This document shows, piece by piece, positions 23,114 to 30,070 of a stretch of 30,673 bases of DNA. The notes beneath the pieces are model-generated. The model was not told the DNA's origin and did not search any database. It saw nothing but the letters and a program-made list of their open reading frames with translations. The stretch comes from Bacteroides_D sp963546395 (lineage in GTDB: Bacteria > Bacteroidota > Bacteroidia > Bacteroidales > CAJPTX01). The stretch is from the NCBI GenBank assembly GCA_963546395.1, contig CAUUMS010000018.1, forward strand, positions 1 to 30,673, in the 5' to 3' direction. How positions within the stretch are numbered: position 1 is the first letter of the stretch; each line of letters starts with the position of its first letter. Position numbers and translations under genes: made by a program.

Positions 23114-23446
23114 CTATTTGCGCTTACGCCCGGGGATGAAGATCGCCGTTAGCAGCACCACGCCCACGGCCACGGCTGTGACGTAGATCCTCCCCTCGAA
23201 GGGAGGGGCAAACGGCATGGTGACGAGGAATACCCCTGCCAGCGCAGAGAGCACGCCTGCAATCGCCCGCCGGTTGCGTAGACCCACCAGCAGCCCGTAG
23301 AGCCCTAGCACGGCGAAAAGCGAGACATCGACGTGGCTCCTCCACTGCTCCAGGAACCCCGCAGCCAGTGCAATTTTAGCCACCAGCAGCAGGGCCATCA
23401 CCACCAATAGCAGCGTATCTACCGCACGCCCTACCTGTCGAACCAT
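23114..23446 (-). CDS. Small integral membrane protein of unknown function
   Basis: A 110-aa protein with about four hydrophobic segments: 'TLLLVVMALLLVAKIALAAG' (11-30), 'VSLFAVLGLYGLLVGL' (about 41-56), 'AIAGVLSALAGVFLVTMPFA' (about 61-80) and 'IYVTAVAVGVVLLTAIFIPG' (about 87-106), ending RKRK. Charged loops are short and the basic tail would be cytoplasmic. I do not recognise the family. It lies 53 bases after the UspA-like gene in the same direction, with a hairpin between (23468-23493), so it may or may not be co-transcribed with it. Confidence 0.7.
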   Translation of the reverse strand: MVRQVGRAVDTLLLVVMALLLVAKIALAAGFLEQWRSHVDVSLFAVLGLYGLLVGLRNRRAIAGVLSALAGVFLVTMPFAPPFEGRIYVTAVAVGVVLLTAIFIPGRKRK

Positions 23447-23467
23447 CGGTTAGGTTGCGAAATCATC

Positions 23468-23493
23468 CCGTTGCGCCCTTGCGGGGCAACGGC
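23468..23493 (-). terminator. Hairpin after the UspA-like gene
   Basis: The segment holds CCGTTGC and GCAACGG arms with further C/G pairing inside a short loop, directly after the UspA-like stop. On the minus strand it is followed by GATGATTTCG, a weak T-tract, so termination may be partial. Confidence 0.5.
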
Positions 23494-23499
23494 TGTAGG

Positions 23500-24420
23500 C
23501 TAGTAGAACGCCTGGTAACGCTTGGAGAGCGGGTTGATGAACATGATGGGCACGTCGGAGGTGACGACACCATCGGGGAAGTAGAACCGCAGCTTGCTCG
23601 TCATCAGGATGATGAGATCCGAGTCGATGGTCTTGGTGAAGCTGAATACCTCCTCGCGGAAATCGGCATGCCGACTAGCGGTCTTGATACCGTACACCAC
23701 GTTCTTCGAGTCCAGAATCTTCTTCGTGAAGTACAGGTTGTTAGCCATGCCTTTCTTCTTCCGATCCACCTTCAGGTAAGGCTTCATCAGATTCACGTTG
23801 CAGTGGTAGTAGTTGGAAAGGTAGGCCACCCACCGCAGCTTCTCCTTGTAGGTGTTGTCGTAGTCCATCGGCACCACCAGCTCGGTGTAGTACTGGTGCT
23901 GCGGGGGCTGATTGACGATGATGAACGGCGTTGTCTCCACCTTACTCGACTTGATGCGACGGAAGGCATCCACCAGATTCAGGTCACGCTCTCCCTCCAC
24001 CGTGTAGAACTGCTTCGACACGATGAGGTTCACGTCCACACTCACAAACAGGTCGGCTAGCGACTTGCGCAGACTCCGAATCTCCAGCACCATGGAGAGG
24101 ATGTTGATGCGGTGCAGCTCGCGCCCCTGCGCATGGAGCGGATCCTCGCTGCTGGGAGTCTCGCCGTCCATCCGGTCGTCATACTCCCGTTGCAGACGGC
24201 CAGCCTCATGCTCCAACCGCTTTTGCAACTCGTCATGCTGCTGCTGGTAGCGCGCCCGGGCCCCAGTCGTGAGCATCAGACGGGGCTTACGGATGGGGTG
24301 CAAAATCATGATGTTGTCACCCACCACCTGCGCAAGCCGAATGGCGTGCTGCAACGCTATCTCCGAGCCGGGTGTGAAATCCCACGGCACCACGATGGTC
24401 TTCTGAGTGGCATTGGCCAT
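23500..24420 (-). CDS. Universal stress protein (UspA)-like protein with coiled-coil insert
   Basis: The start at 24420 (MANATQKTIVVPWDF) has AGGA about nine bases upstream and gives the UspA N-terminus; a longer frame starts at 24465. The first domain has the UspA fold pattern ('TIVVPWDFTPGSEIALQHAI', 'RLAQVVGDNIMILHPI'). Residues about 60-95 form a charged helix ('RYQQQHDELQKRLEHEAGRL') that probably makes a coiled coil and is not part of the standard fold. A second domain starts near residue 190 ('LVVPMDYDNTYKEKLRWVAY') and ends with 'TIDSDLIILMTSKLRFYFPD' and 'VPIMFINP'. The ATP-binding GxxGS motif is not obvious, so nucleotide binding is uncertain. UspA proteins respond to growth arrest and stress; the role here is not known. 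A good -7 box lies upstream at 24550-24557. Confidence 0.85.
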   Translation of the reverse strand: MANATQKTIVVPWDFTPGSEIALQHAIRLAQVVGDNIMILHPIRKPRLMLTTGARARYQQQHDELQKRLEHEAGRLQREYDDRMDGETPSSEDPLHAQGRELHRINILSMVLEIRSLRKSLADLFVSVDVNLIVSKQFYTVEGERDLNLVDAFRRIKSSKVETTPFIIVNQPPQHQYYTELVVPMDYDNTYKEKLRWVAYLSNYYHCNVNLMKPYLKVDRKKKGMANNLYFTKKILDSKNVVYGIKTASRHADFREEVFSFTKTIDSDLIILMTSKLRFYFPDGVVTSDVPIMFINPLSKRYQAFY

Positions 24421-24549
24421 AGTAACGATCCTATTTCTGTGGTGTAGACGCTGCCGAGCGGGCAAAAACCCTACTCTTGAACACCTCTCTCTTGTGATGT
24501 AATGGCTTTACTACCCGACAAATCGGGCGCAGCCACAACGTCACGTCTG

Positions 24550-24557
24550 CAAAGGTA
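24550..24557 (-). promoter_or_regulatory. Bacteroidota-type -7 box (TACCTTTG) for the UspA-like gene
   Basis: The minus strand reads TACCTTTGC, an exact match to TAnnTTTG, preceded by a very A/T-rich stretch, about 130 bases before the start at 24420. A perfect -33 TTTG at the usual spacing is not seen. Confidence 0.55.
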
Positions 24558-24588
24558 CAAATGATATTTTAAAATTGCTCCAAGACGG

Positions 24589-26085
24589 CTATCCGAGGCT
24601 CGCCTTCCATTCGTGCAGACGGCGCAGCTGGGCCTGCTTGCTCTCCTCGCGGAGACGTTTCGCCGTTTCGGTGTAGTACTGGTGGTGCTCGATGAAGGCG
24701 ATTTGCACATCCACCCACTCGGGCAGCTCGCCCACCATGCCGCGCTCGTGGAGCTCTTGATATAGGGCATTGGCTACGGGAATGTAGTCGCGGCGGCCCA
24801 AGTAGTCGAGGTCTGCATCGCAAATGATCTCCTCGAGCCGATTGGCCGGGTGCACTGGCATCCGTGTGGCCCGTATCAGCGCATCGATCTGCTCTATCTG
24901 CTCCTGCGTGTACATGTATTGCGGCAGAATGCTATTGGCCATCTGCACCCCGATCTCCTCATGCGTCTGGTAGTCGATGATGTGCCCCGCGTCGTGAAGC
25001 AGCGCGGCCGTCTTCAGGAGTAGGAGCTCTTGCTCGCTGACTCCCTCCTGCTGACCGATGAGCTCCACCTGGGTGTACACATCCACCGTGTGCTTCAGGT
25101 TGTGGTAGTACAAATCGCGCGGCAGCTTCTCCTCTAGGAGGGTGAGCACGTAGTTCTCCAGGTCGCTCAGCCGTATGAGCTGGAGGCGGGTGATGAACTG
25201 CTGGTTCGGATCCTGTCCCTGCCCCCCGAGCGAGAGCTCGGGGCGGATGCCCTCCACGAAGTACATGTCCACGTTGCCCCGATTCTTGATCGGGATCTTC
25301 CCCCGGGGCGTGCAGACGAAGAAGTCGCGCACGAAGAAGTAGGTCTCACCCGAGATGTTGATCTTACCCGCCTGTCCCGATGACTCCATGCGGCTAGCCA
25401 CGTTGACGGCACTCCCCCAGATGTCGTACGACAGCTTGTCGCGGCCGATGACCCCGGAGATCACCTGCCCCGTGTTCACCCCAATGCGTAGCCCCCATGC
25501 GTCCTCCTGCGTGCGCATCTCTGCGTTGAGCCGGCGCATGTGACGCTGCATCTCCAGGGCCGCCAGCACCACGTCGATGGGGTTGGTGCGATTGCGTATC
25601 GGCAGTCCCCCCGCGCACATGTACGCGTCGCCGATCGTCTTGATCTTCTCGATGTTGTAGCGGGCCACGATACCATCGAGGTCGAAGAAGAAGCGGTCGA
25701 GGAGGTCGATCAGACGCTCCGGGTTGGTATTCTCAGTGATGACGGTGAACCCCTCGATGTCAGCAAACAGGACGGTCACCATCTTGTACCGCTCCGTGGA
25801 GACGGTTCCGTGTTGCTGGAGCTCCTGCACGGTGTGGGCAGGGAGCACACGGGCAACGAGTCCCTCCATGCGCTCGCGCTCACGCACCAGCTCCTCTGTG
25901 CGGCGGCTGATGATGAGCTCAAACCGGCTCACCGTGCGTGCCCGTATCATCACCAGCACACGGTACACCAGGTGCAGTGCCAGCGCAGCGCACAGCAACC
26001 ACAGGAAGGCCGAGAGGGGCGATACGGCAAGCGGGATCAGGTGCACAAGATACAGGTGCGTAGGGGGAAAGCCCACGCGCTGCAA
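24589..26085 (-). CDS. Membrane-anchored class III adenylate cyclase fused to an HD hydrolase domain
   Basis: About 498 aa. One membrane helix near residues 16-47 ('FLWLLCAALALHLVYRVLVM') is followed by a charged helical linker ('SRRTEELVRERERMEGLVAR') and a class III cyclase domain: metal aspartates Asp109 ('LFADIEGFT') and Asp153 ('GDAYMCAGG'), purine-specifying Lys in 'EKIKTIGD' and Asp221 in 'YDIWGSAVNVASRME', and the transition-state Asn228 and Arg232. The Lys/Asp pair indicates ATP, hence cAMP. The C-terminal part (about 315-498) is HD-like: 'YHNLKHTVDVY', 'LLHDAGH' and 'CDADLDYLG'. The frame starts at TTG 26085; GTG codons at 26076 and 26046 are alternatives, and the true start is uncertain. 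The N-terminus may be truncated (see findings). Role of the HD domain is inference. Confidence 0.9.
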   Translation of the reverse strand: MQRVGFPPTHLYLVHLIPLAVSPLSAFLWLLCAALALHLVYRVLVMIRARTVSRFELIISRRTEELVRERERMEGLVARVLPAHTVQELQQHGTVSTERYKMVTVLFADIEGFTVITENTNPERLIDLLDRFFFDLDGIVARYNIEKIKTIGDAYMCAGGLPIRNRTNPIDVVLAALEMQRHMRRLNAEMRTQEDAWGLRIGVNTGQVISGVIGRDKLSYDIWGSAVNVASRMESSGQAGKINISGETYFFVRDFFVCTPRGKIPIKNRGNVDMYFVEGIRPELSLGGQGQDPNQQFITRLQLIRLSDLENYVLTLLEEKLPRDLYYHNLKHTVDVYTQVELIGQQEGVSEQELLLLKTAALLHDAGHIIDYQTHEEIGVQMANSILPQYMYTQEQIEQIDALIRATRMPVHPANRLEEIICDADLDYLGRRDYIPVANALYQELHERGMVGELPEWVDVQIAFIEHHQYYTETAKRLREESKQAQLRRLHEWKASLG

Positions 26086-26089
26086 GGTA
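26082..26089 (-). promoter_or_regulatory. Possible -7 box (TACCTTGC) at the cyclase start
   Basis: The minus strand reads TACCTTGC, near TAnnTTTG. If used, the transcript would begin inside the annotated frame and the start would be a downstream GTG (26046). Weak call. Confidence 0.25.
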
Positions 26090-26198
26090 GTAAAAACCCA
26101 AGAATCCGCATATCATCCAGTCCCTATTCCTCCTCTGCGATTCGGGAAACACGATGGCTCTGGCGATGGTGGGTAGGGAGGCCAGATCCGAACTAGCT

Positions 26199-26268
26199 GC
26201 GCCGTAGCCTCGCCGTACCAACGCCGTATCAAGTCCCAATTTAGTAGGCGAAAGTGTATTGTTGATGC
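26199..26268 (+). repeat. Dispersed 70-bp repeat, copy B
   Basis: Same sequence and orientation as 5769-5838 with 7 differences in 70 bases. It again begins with three 11-base units (CGCCGTANCNN), then GTCCCAATTT and AAAGTGTATT. Weak similarity continues on the left (an AGAGG/AATAGG pattern on the minus strand) and on the right (CCGATGGC on the minus strand), about 26105-26310 in all. It lies between the cyclase (-) and ligA (+), a divergent position like copy A. Confidence 0.85.
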
Positions 26269-26505
26269 GCTTTTGCTGCATCGAGGCCCGGTGGATGCCA
26301 TCGGGCTTTGGCCCAGCGTTAGCTGTATGGGTGGTGACTGCGAAATGGGGCCCAGGGCTTGCGAAATTCTGCCTAGGGGATCTACGACGCTTGTGGCAAT
26401 GCCGCCTCCCCTGTGATGCGCACACCCTACATTACAGCGTCTGCTCCGTCTGCGGCTGAGGGTGTGCCCCGGGGGATGGGCTCGGACGATCACGCTATTT
26501 GTATC

Positions 26506-26513
26506 TACCTTTG
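26506..26513 (+). promoter_or_regulatory. Bacteroidota-type -7 box (TACCTTTG) for ligA
   Basis: TACCTTTGG matches TAnnTTTG exactly, 68 bases before the ligA ATG at 26581, and supports that start over the longer frame from 26413. Confidence 0.5.
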
Positions 26514-26580
26514 GCCAGTGTTCGTCGCCCCTGTCGGAGCGGCATGTGGAGACGAGCGCGCTGGGGGTAACGATACTCGC

Positions 26581-28578
26581 ATGCCGATGGATCATGCCGA
26601 AGAGATACGTGAGCTGACCGAGCGAGTGCGGGGCTACGAGCGGAGCTACCGCATCGATGCGCAGTCGCAGATCTCAGACTATGAGTACGATCAGCTCGTC
26701 AGTCGGCTCCGGGAGCTGGAGCGGCAGTTCCCCGAGCTCTCGTTGCCCGATTCGCCCACCCGCATGGTGGGTGACGACCGCACGAGCGGCTTCCGCAAGG
26801 TGACCCACAGGGTGCCCATGCTCTCGCTGGAGAACACCTACTCGCTGGAGGATCTGGAGGCGTTCGACCGCCGTGTGCGTGATGCCTTGGGTGCCGAGCC
26901 CGAGTACGTGTGCGAGCTTAAGTTCGATGGGGTGGCTATCTCCGTGCTTTACCGCAAGGGGGAGCTGGTGCAGGCCGTCACGCGGGGTAACGGCCTGGAG
27001 GGCGATGATGTGACCGACAACGTGCGAACCATCGCCTCTATACCGCACCGGCTGACAGGCCTCTACGTTCCGGATGAGATAGAGTTCCGCGGGGAGATCT
27101 TCATGCCCCGGGCCACGTTTGCCGAGCTGAATGCCCAGCGCGAGTTGCAGGGCCAGAGCCCGCTCGCCAATCCGAGGAATGCGGCCGCGGGCTCGCTTAA
27201 GTTGCACGACCATCTGGAGGTGGCTAAGCGAGGACTCGATTGCTGGCTCTACTACGTGGTGCACACCCCGCCGCTCTATCCCACGCACGCGGCGTCTATG
27301 TCCATGGCGCAGGGGTGGGGTATCCCCGTGAGCTCCATGACGCGCATATGCCACTCGGTGGCGGAGGTGTTCGAGCAGATTACCCGCTGGGAGGGGGTGC
27401 GCGATACGCTGCCCTTCGACACGGATGGGGTGGTGATAAAGGTGAACTCCTACCAGGCACAGCAGACGCTGGGACTCACGTCCAACAGCCCGCGCTGGGC
27501 CATTGCCTACAAGTACCCCACCAAGCAGGCGAAGACTAAGCTCCTGCGTGTCGACTTCCAGGTGGGGCGTACCGGTGTGGTGGTGCCTGTGGCCATCCTC
27601 GAGCGTGTGCCGCTGGGGGGCGTGCGCGTGCAACGTGCCACGCTGCATAATGCCGATCAGGTGGCTCGCCTCGGTCTGTGCGAGGGAGATACGGTGGTGC
27701 TAGAGCGGGGTGGCGAGGTGATTCCCAAGGTGGTTGGTGTGGTGCCCGAGCTGCGGGTGCCGAATGCTGCACCCGTCGTCTATCCCACCACATGCCCCGT
27801 GTGTCACACCCCCCTACAACGTAATGAGGGCCAGGTGCATAGCTACTGCCCGAATAACCTGGAGTGCCCGGCACAGATTGTCGCCTCGCTGGAGCATTAT
27901 GCCAGCCGTAAGGCGATGGACATCGAGGGGCTCGGTGGGCGCACTGCCAAGCTGCTGTACGGGCATGGGCTGGTGCATCACGTGGTGGATTTGTACAGCC
28001 TGACGCCCGAGGCGTTGCAAACGTTGCCCCGATTCAGCGAGCTCGTGGCGAGCAAGCTCCTACGTAGCATCGAGGCCTCCAAGCAAGCCCCGCTCTCGAG
28101 GGTGCTGTTTGGGCTCGGCATCCGCTTCGTGGGGGCCAATTTGGCCCGTGAGCTGGCCCTCCATTTTGGCGATATCGATGCCCTGAAGAGGGCCACCTAC
28201 GAAGAGCTGAACGCCATTCCCGAGGTGGGGCACAACGTGGCACAATCGTTGGTTGACTTCTTTGCCCAGGAATCCACGCAGGCCCTCGTGGCCCGGTTCA
28301 AGGAGCTCGGCTTTACCCTATGCGAGGAGAGCCAGGCGACATCCGACCGGCTGGCAGGGAAGAAAATCGTGGTCTCAGGTAAGATTGAGGGCTACTCGCG
28401 CGAACAGATTCAGCAGCTCATCCGTAGCCATGGGGGGGTGGTGCAGTCGAGCCCCTCGGGTGAGACCTCATACATCGTGGCCGGGGAGCGGATGGGGGCT
28501 AGCAAGCGTAAGGCTGCGGAGCGGCTGGGTATACCAATCATCACCCCCAGCGAGTTCTTTGGTACGTTAAACCAGTAG
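26581..28578 (+). CDS. ligA: NAD-dependent DNA ligase LigA
   Basis: LigA seals nicks in replication and repair using NAD. From the ATG at 26581 (MPMDHAEEIRELTERV) the protein is 665 aa, the usual length; the frame extends to 26413 but the extra 56 residues do not resemble LigA. Domains in order: Ia ('SYRIDAQSQISDYEYDQLVS'), adenylation domain with the nucleophile Lys114 in 'CELKFDGVAISVLYRKGELV', OB fold, four-cysteine zinc finger ('CPVCHTPL' and 'YCPNNLECPAQ'), helix-hairpin-helix repeats ('LFGLGIRFVGANLARELALH') and a C-terminal BRCT domain ('LAGKKIVVSGKIEGYSREQI'). All key residues are present. It is followed directly by a DUF6913 gene and dapA. Confidence 0.98.
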   Translation: MPMDHAEEIRELTERVRGYERSYRIDAQSQISDYEYDQLVSRLRELERQFPELSLPDSPTRMVGDDRTSGFRKVTHRVPMLSLENTYSLEDLEAFDRRVRDALGAEPEYVCELKFDGVAISVLYRKGELVQAVTRGNGLEGDDVTDNVRTIASIPHRLTGLYVPDEIEFRGEIFMPRATFAELNAQRELQGQSPLANPRNAAAGSLKLHDHLEVAKRGLDCWLYYVVHTPPLYPTHAASMSMAQGWGIPVSSMTRICHSVAEVFEQITRWEGVRDTLPFDTDGVVIKVNSYQAQQTLGLTSNSPRWAIAYKYPTKQAKTKLLRVDFQVGRTGVVVPVAILERVPLGGVRVQRATLHNADQVARLGLCEGDTVVLERGGEVIPKVVGVVPELRVPNAAPVVYPTTCPVCHTPLQRNEGQVHSYCPNNLECPAQIVASLEHYASRKAMDIEGLGGRTAKLLYGHGLVHHVVDLYSLTPEALQTLPRFSELVASKLLRSIEASKQAPLSRVLFGLGIRFVGANLARELALHFGDIDALKRATYEELNAIPEVGHNVAQSLVDFFAQESTQALVARFKELGFTLCEESQATSDRLAGKKIVVSGKIEGYSREQIQQLIRSHGGVVQSSPSGETSYIVAGERMGASKRKAAERLGIPIITPSEFFGTLNQ

Positions 28579-28581
28579 TTC

Positions 28582-29118
28582 ATGTCATTGCTCGCAGAGA
28601 TTCGACACCGTTTTGGCTACCGCGCCCTGGCTCGTCAGGGGCAACGCATGCCGCCTGCGCGCCCGTTGCGATCGCTCGCGCAGGTGGACAGCATCGGAAT
28701 GCTGGCCCCGAGCGATAATGAGCAAGATTTTAGCTGCATCCTCGACTACGCTTTCCGTTTGCAGCAGGAGCAGGGCAAGAAGACGTTCGTCTGCACCTAC
28801 AATGCGAGCAAGGTGGCACCGGCCTACCTGGTGGCACGCCGTGATGTGACGCTGCTGCGCCCTGCCGACCTCAATTGGAAGATGCGCCCCGTTTCGCCGC
28901 CAGCCGAGACGTTCTGCCGTGAGCCGTTCGACTTCCTGATCGACTTCACGCTTCAGCCCAGCCTACCCATGGCGTGGATCATGCGCCTATCGCATGCCTC
29001 GATGCTGGTGGGGTTTCACGATTCGGGGAATCTCGACATCCAGTTCGCCCCTCCGCGGCAGGTGAGGGCTCAGGAGCAGATAGAAATTCTGGAGCGTTAC
29101 CTCAATGCTCAGTCGTAG
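28582..29118 (+). CDS. DUF6913-family protein of unknown function
   Basis: A 178-aa protein starting 3 bases after the ligA stop. There is no signal peptide or membrane helix, so it is probably cytoplasmic. Features: a basic N-terminus ('LLAEIRHRFGYRALARQGQR'), 'VDSIGMLAPSDNEQDF', 'FDFLIDFTLQPSLPMAWIMR' and 'ASMLVGFHDSGNLDIQFAPP'. A protein of this type between ligA and dapA is, as I recall, common in Bacteroidales and is classed as DUF6913. Its function is unknown; the fixed position suggests co-expression with ligA and dapA. Family name from memory, moderate certainty. Confidence 0.8.
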   Translation: MSLLAEIRHRFGYRALARQGQRMPPARPLRSLAQVDSIGMLAPSDNEQDFSCILDYAFRLQQEQGKKTFVCTYNASKVAPAYLVARRDVTLLRPADLNWKMRPVSPPAETFCREPFDFLIDFTLQPSLPMAWIMRLSHASMLVGFHDSGNLDIQFAPPRQVRAQEQIEILERYLNAQS

Positions 29119-29148
29119 GGGAGCGTTCCGCACAACCACGTTGTAGCT

Positions 29149-30048
29149 ATGTCAAGCACTTGCGCACTTCAGGGCCTAGGGGTCGCCATGGTGACCCCGT
29201 TTCTCCCTTCGGCCAATCGTCCTATCGACTACGATAGCGCTGGGCGAATTATTGAGCACCTGATTGGGAATGGGGTCGATTTCCTAGTGGTACTGGGCTC
29301 CACGGGCGAGGCGGCTACCATAGCCCCTGAGGAGCAGACGGAGTTCGTGCAGTTTTGCACCCAGCGCATTGCGGGGCGTGTGCCCGTGGTGCTTGGCTGT
29401 AGCAGCAATGACACGGCAGCCCTGGTGCGTAGGCTGGAGTCGATGAGCTACGAGGGCGTCGACTATGTGCTCACCGCGGCGCCAGCTTACAATAAGCCAT
29501 CGCAGCGGGGACTGAAAGAGCATTTTGCCGCAGCTGCGCATGCGAGCCAACGGCCGCTGATTCTGTACAATGTGCCGGGTCGTACGGGGGTGAATATTCT
29601 CCCTGAAACAACGTGCGCATTGGCCCGTGAGCATGCGAACATTGTGGCTATCAAGGAGGCGTGCGGCGATGTGAATCAGGTGGCTAAGATTCTGCGTGGC
29701 AGGCCCAAGGGCTTTGCCGTGCTCTCGGGTGATGATGCCCTGACGCTGCCCATGATGTCGCTAGGGGCTACCGGGGTGATCTCGGTGATTGGCAACGTGA
29801 CACCACGGCCTTTTGCCGACCTGGTGCACCTGACCCTGGCTGGGAAGATGGCAGAGGCAGCCTCGCTGCACATGCGGTTGATGCCGCTCTTCGAGCGTCT
29901 GTTCACCCATGGGAACCCCGCAGGGGTGAAGGCCGCTATGGCTCGCCTGGGGCTCTGTGAGAACACTCTGCGCCTGCCTCTCACGACGGTGCCGGATGAG
30001 TTCCTCCCTCTGCTGGATGAGGCCATCCGCGAGGCTCAGCAATCCTAA
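29149..30048 (+). CDS. dapA: 4-hydroxy-tetrahydrodipicolinate synthase
   Basis: DapA condenses pyruvate and aspartate semialdehyde, the first committed step toward diaminopimelate and lysine, needed for peptidoglycan. The 299-aa protein has the TIM-barrel landmarks: 'GVAMVTPF' at residues 11-18, 'LGSTGEAATI' (substrate Thr/Gly loop), Tyr140 in 'ILYNVPGRTG', the Schiff-base Lys169 in 'VAIKEACGD' and 'VLSGDDALTLPMMSLGATGV'. The ATG at 29149 fits family length. It lies 30 bases after the DUF6913 gene and 22 bases before the DUF368 gene, so the ligA-DUF6913-dapA-DUF368 genes are probably one operon. Confidence 0.97.
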   Translation: MSSTCALQGLGVAMVTPFLPSANRPIDYDSAGRIIEHLIGNGVDFLVVLGSTGEAATIAPEEQTEFVQFCTQRIAGRVPVVLGCSSNDTAALVRRLESMSYEGVDYVLTAAPAYNKPSQRGLKEHFAAAAHASQRPLILYNVPGRTGVNILPETTCALAREHANIVAIKEACGDVNQVAKILRGRPKGFAVLSGDDALTLPMMSLGATGVISVIGNVTPRPFADLVHLTLAGKMAEAASLHMRLMPLFERLFTHGNPAGVKAAMARLGLCENTLRLPLTTVPDEFLPLLDEAIREAQQS

Positions 30049-30070
30049 ATCCCCTGCACAAGACTCACCG

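Larger units (their letters stand above)
26086..26580. other. Divergent intergenic region between cyclase and ligA
   Basis: About 495 bases holding repeat copy B (26199-26268) and the ligA -7 box (26506-26513). Open frames here (the upstream part of the ligA frame from 26413, and minus frames 25919-26425 and 26113-26595) have no recognised protein character. Confidence 0.6.

Noticed and set aside
22962..23186. 74-aa plus-strand frame opposite the btuB upstream region
   Set aside because: It overlaps the small membrane protein gene on the other strand, has no ribosome-binding site and no recognisable character.
25540..26196. 218-aa plus-strand frame opposite the cyclase gene
   Set aside because: It lies antisense to a gene with full catalytic motifs and has the composition of a shadow frame.
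26413..26580. N-terminal extension of LigA from 26413
   Set aside because: The extra 56 residues do not resemble LigA, and a -7 box at 26506-26513 lies inside; the start at 26581 gives the normal length.
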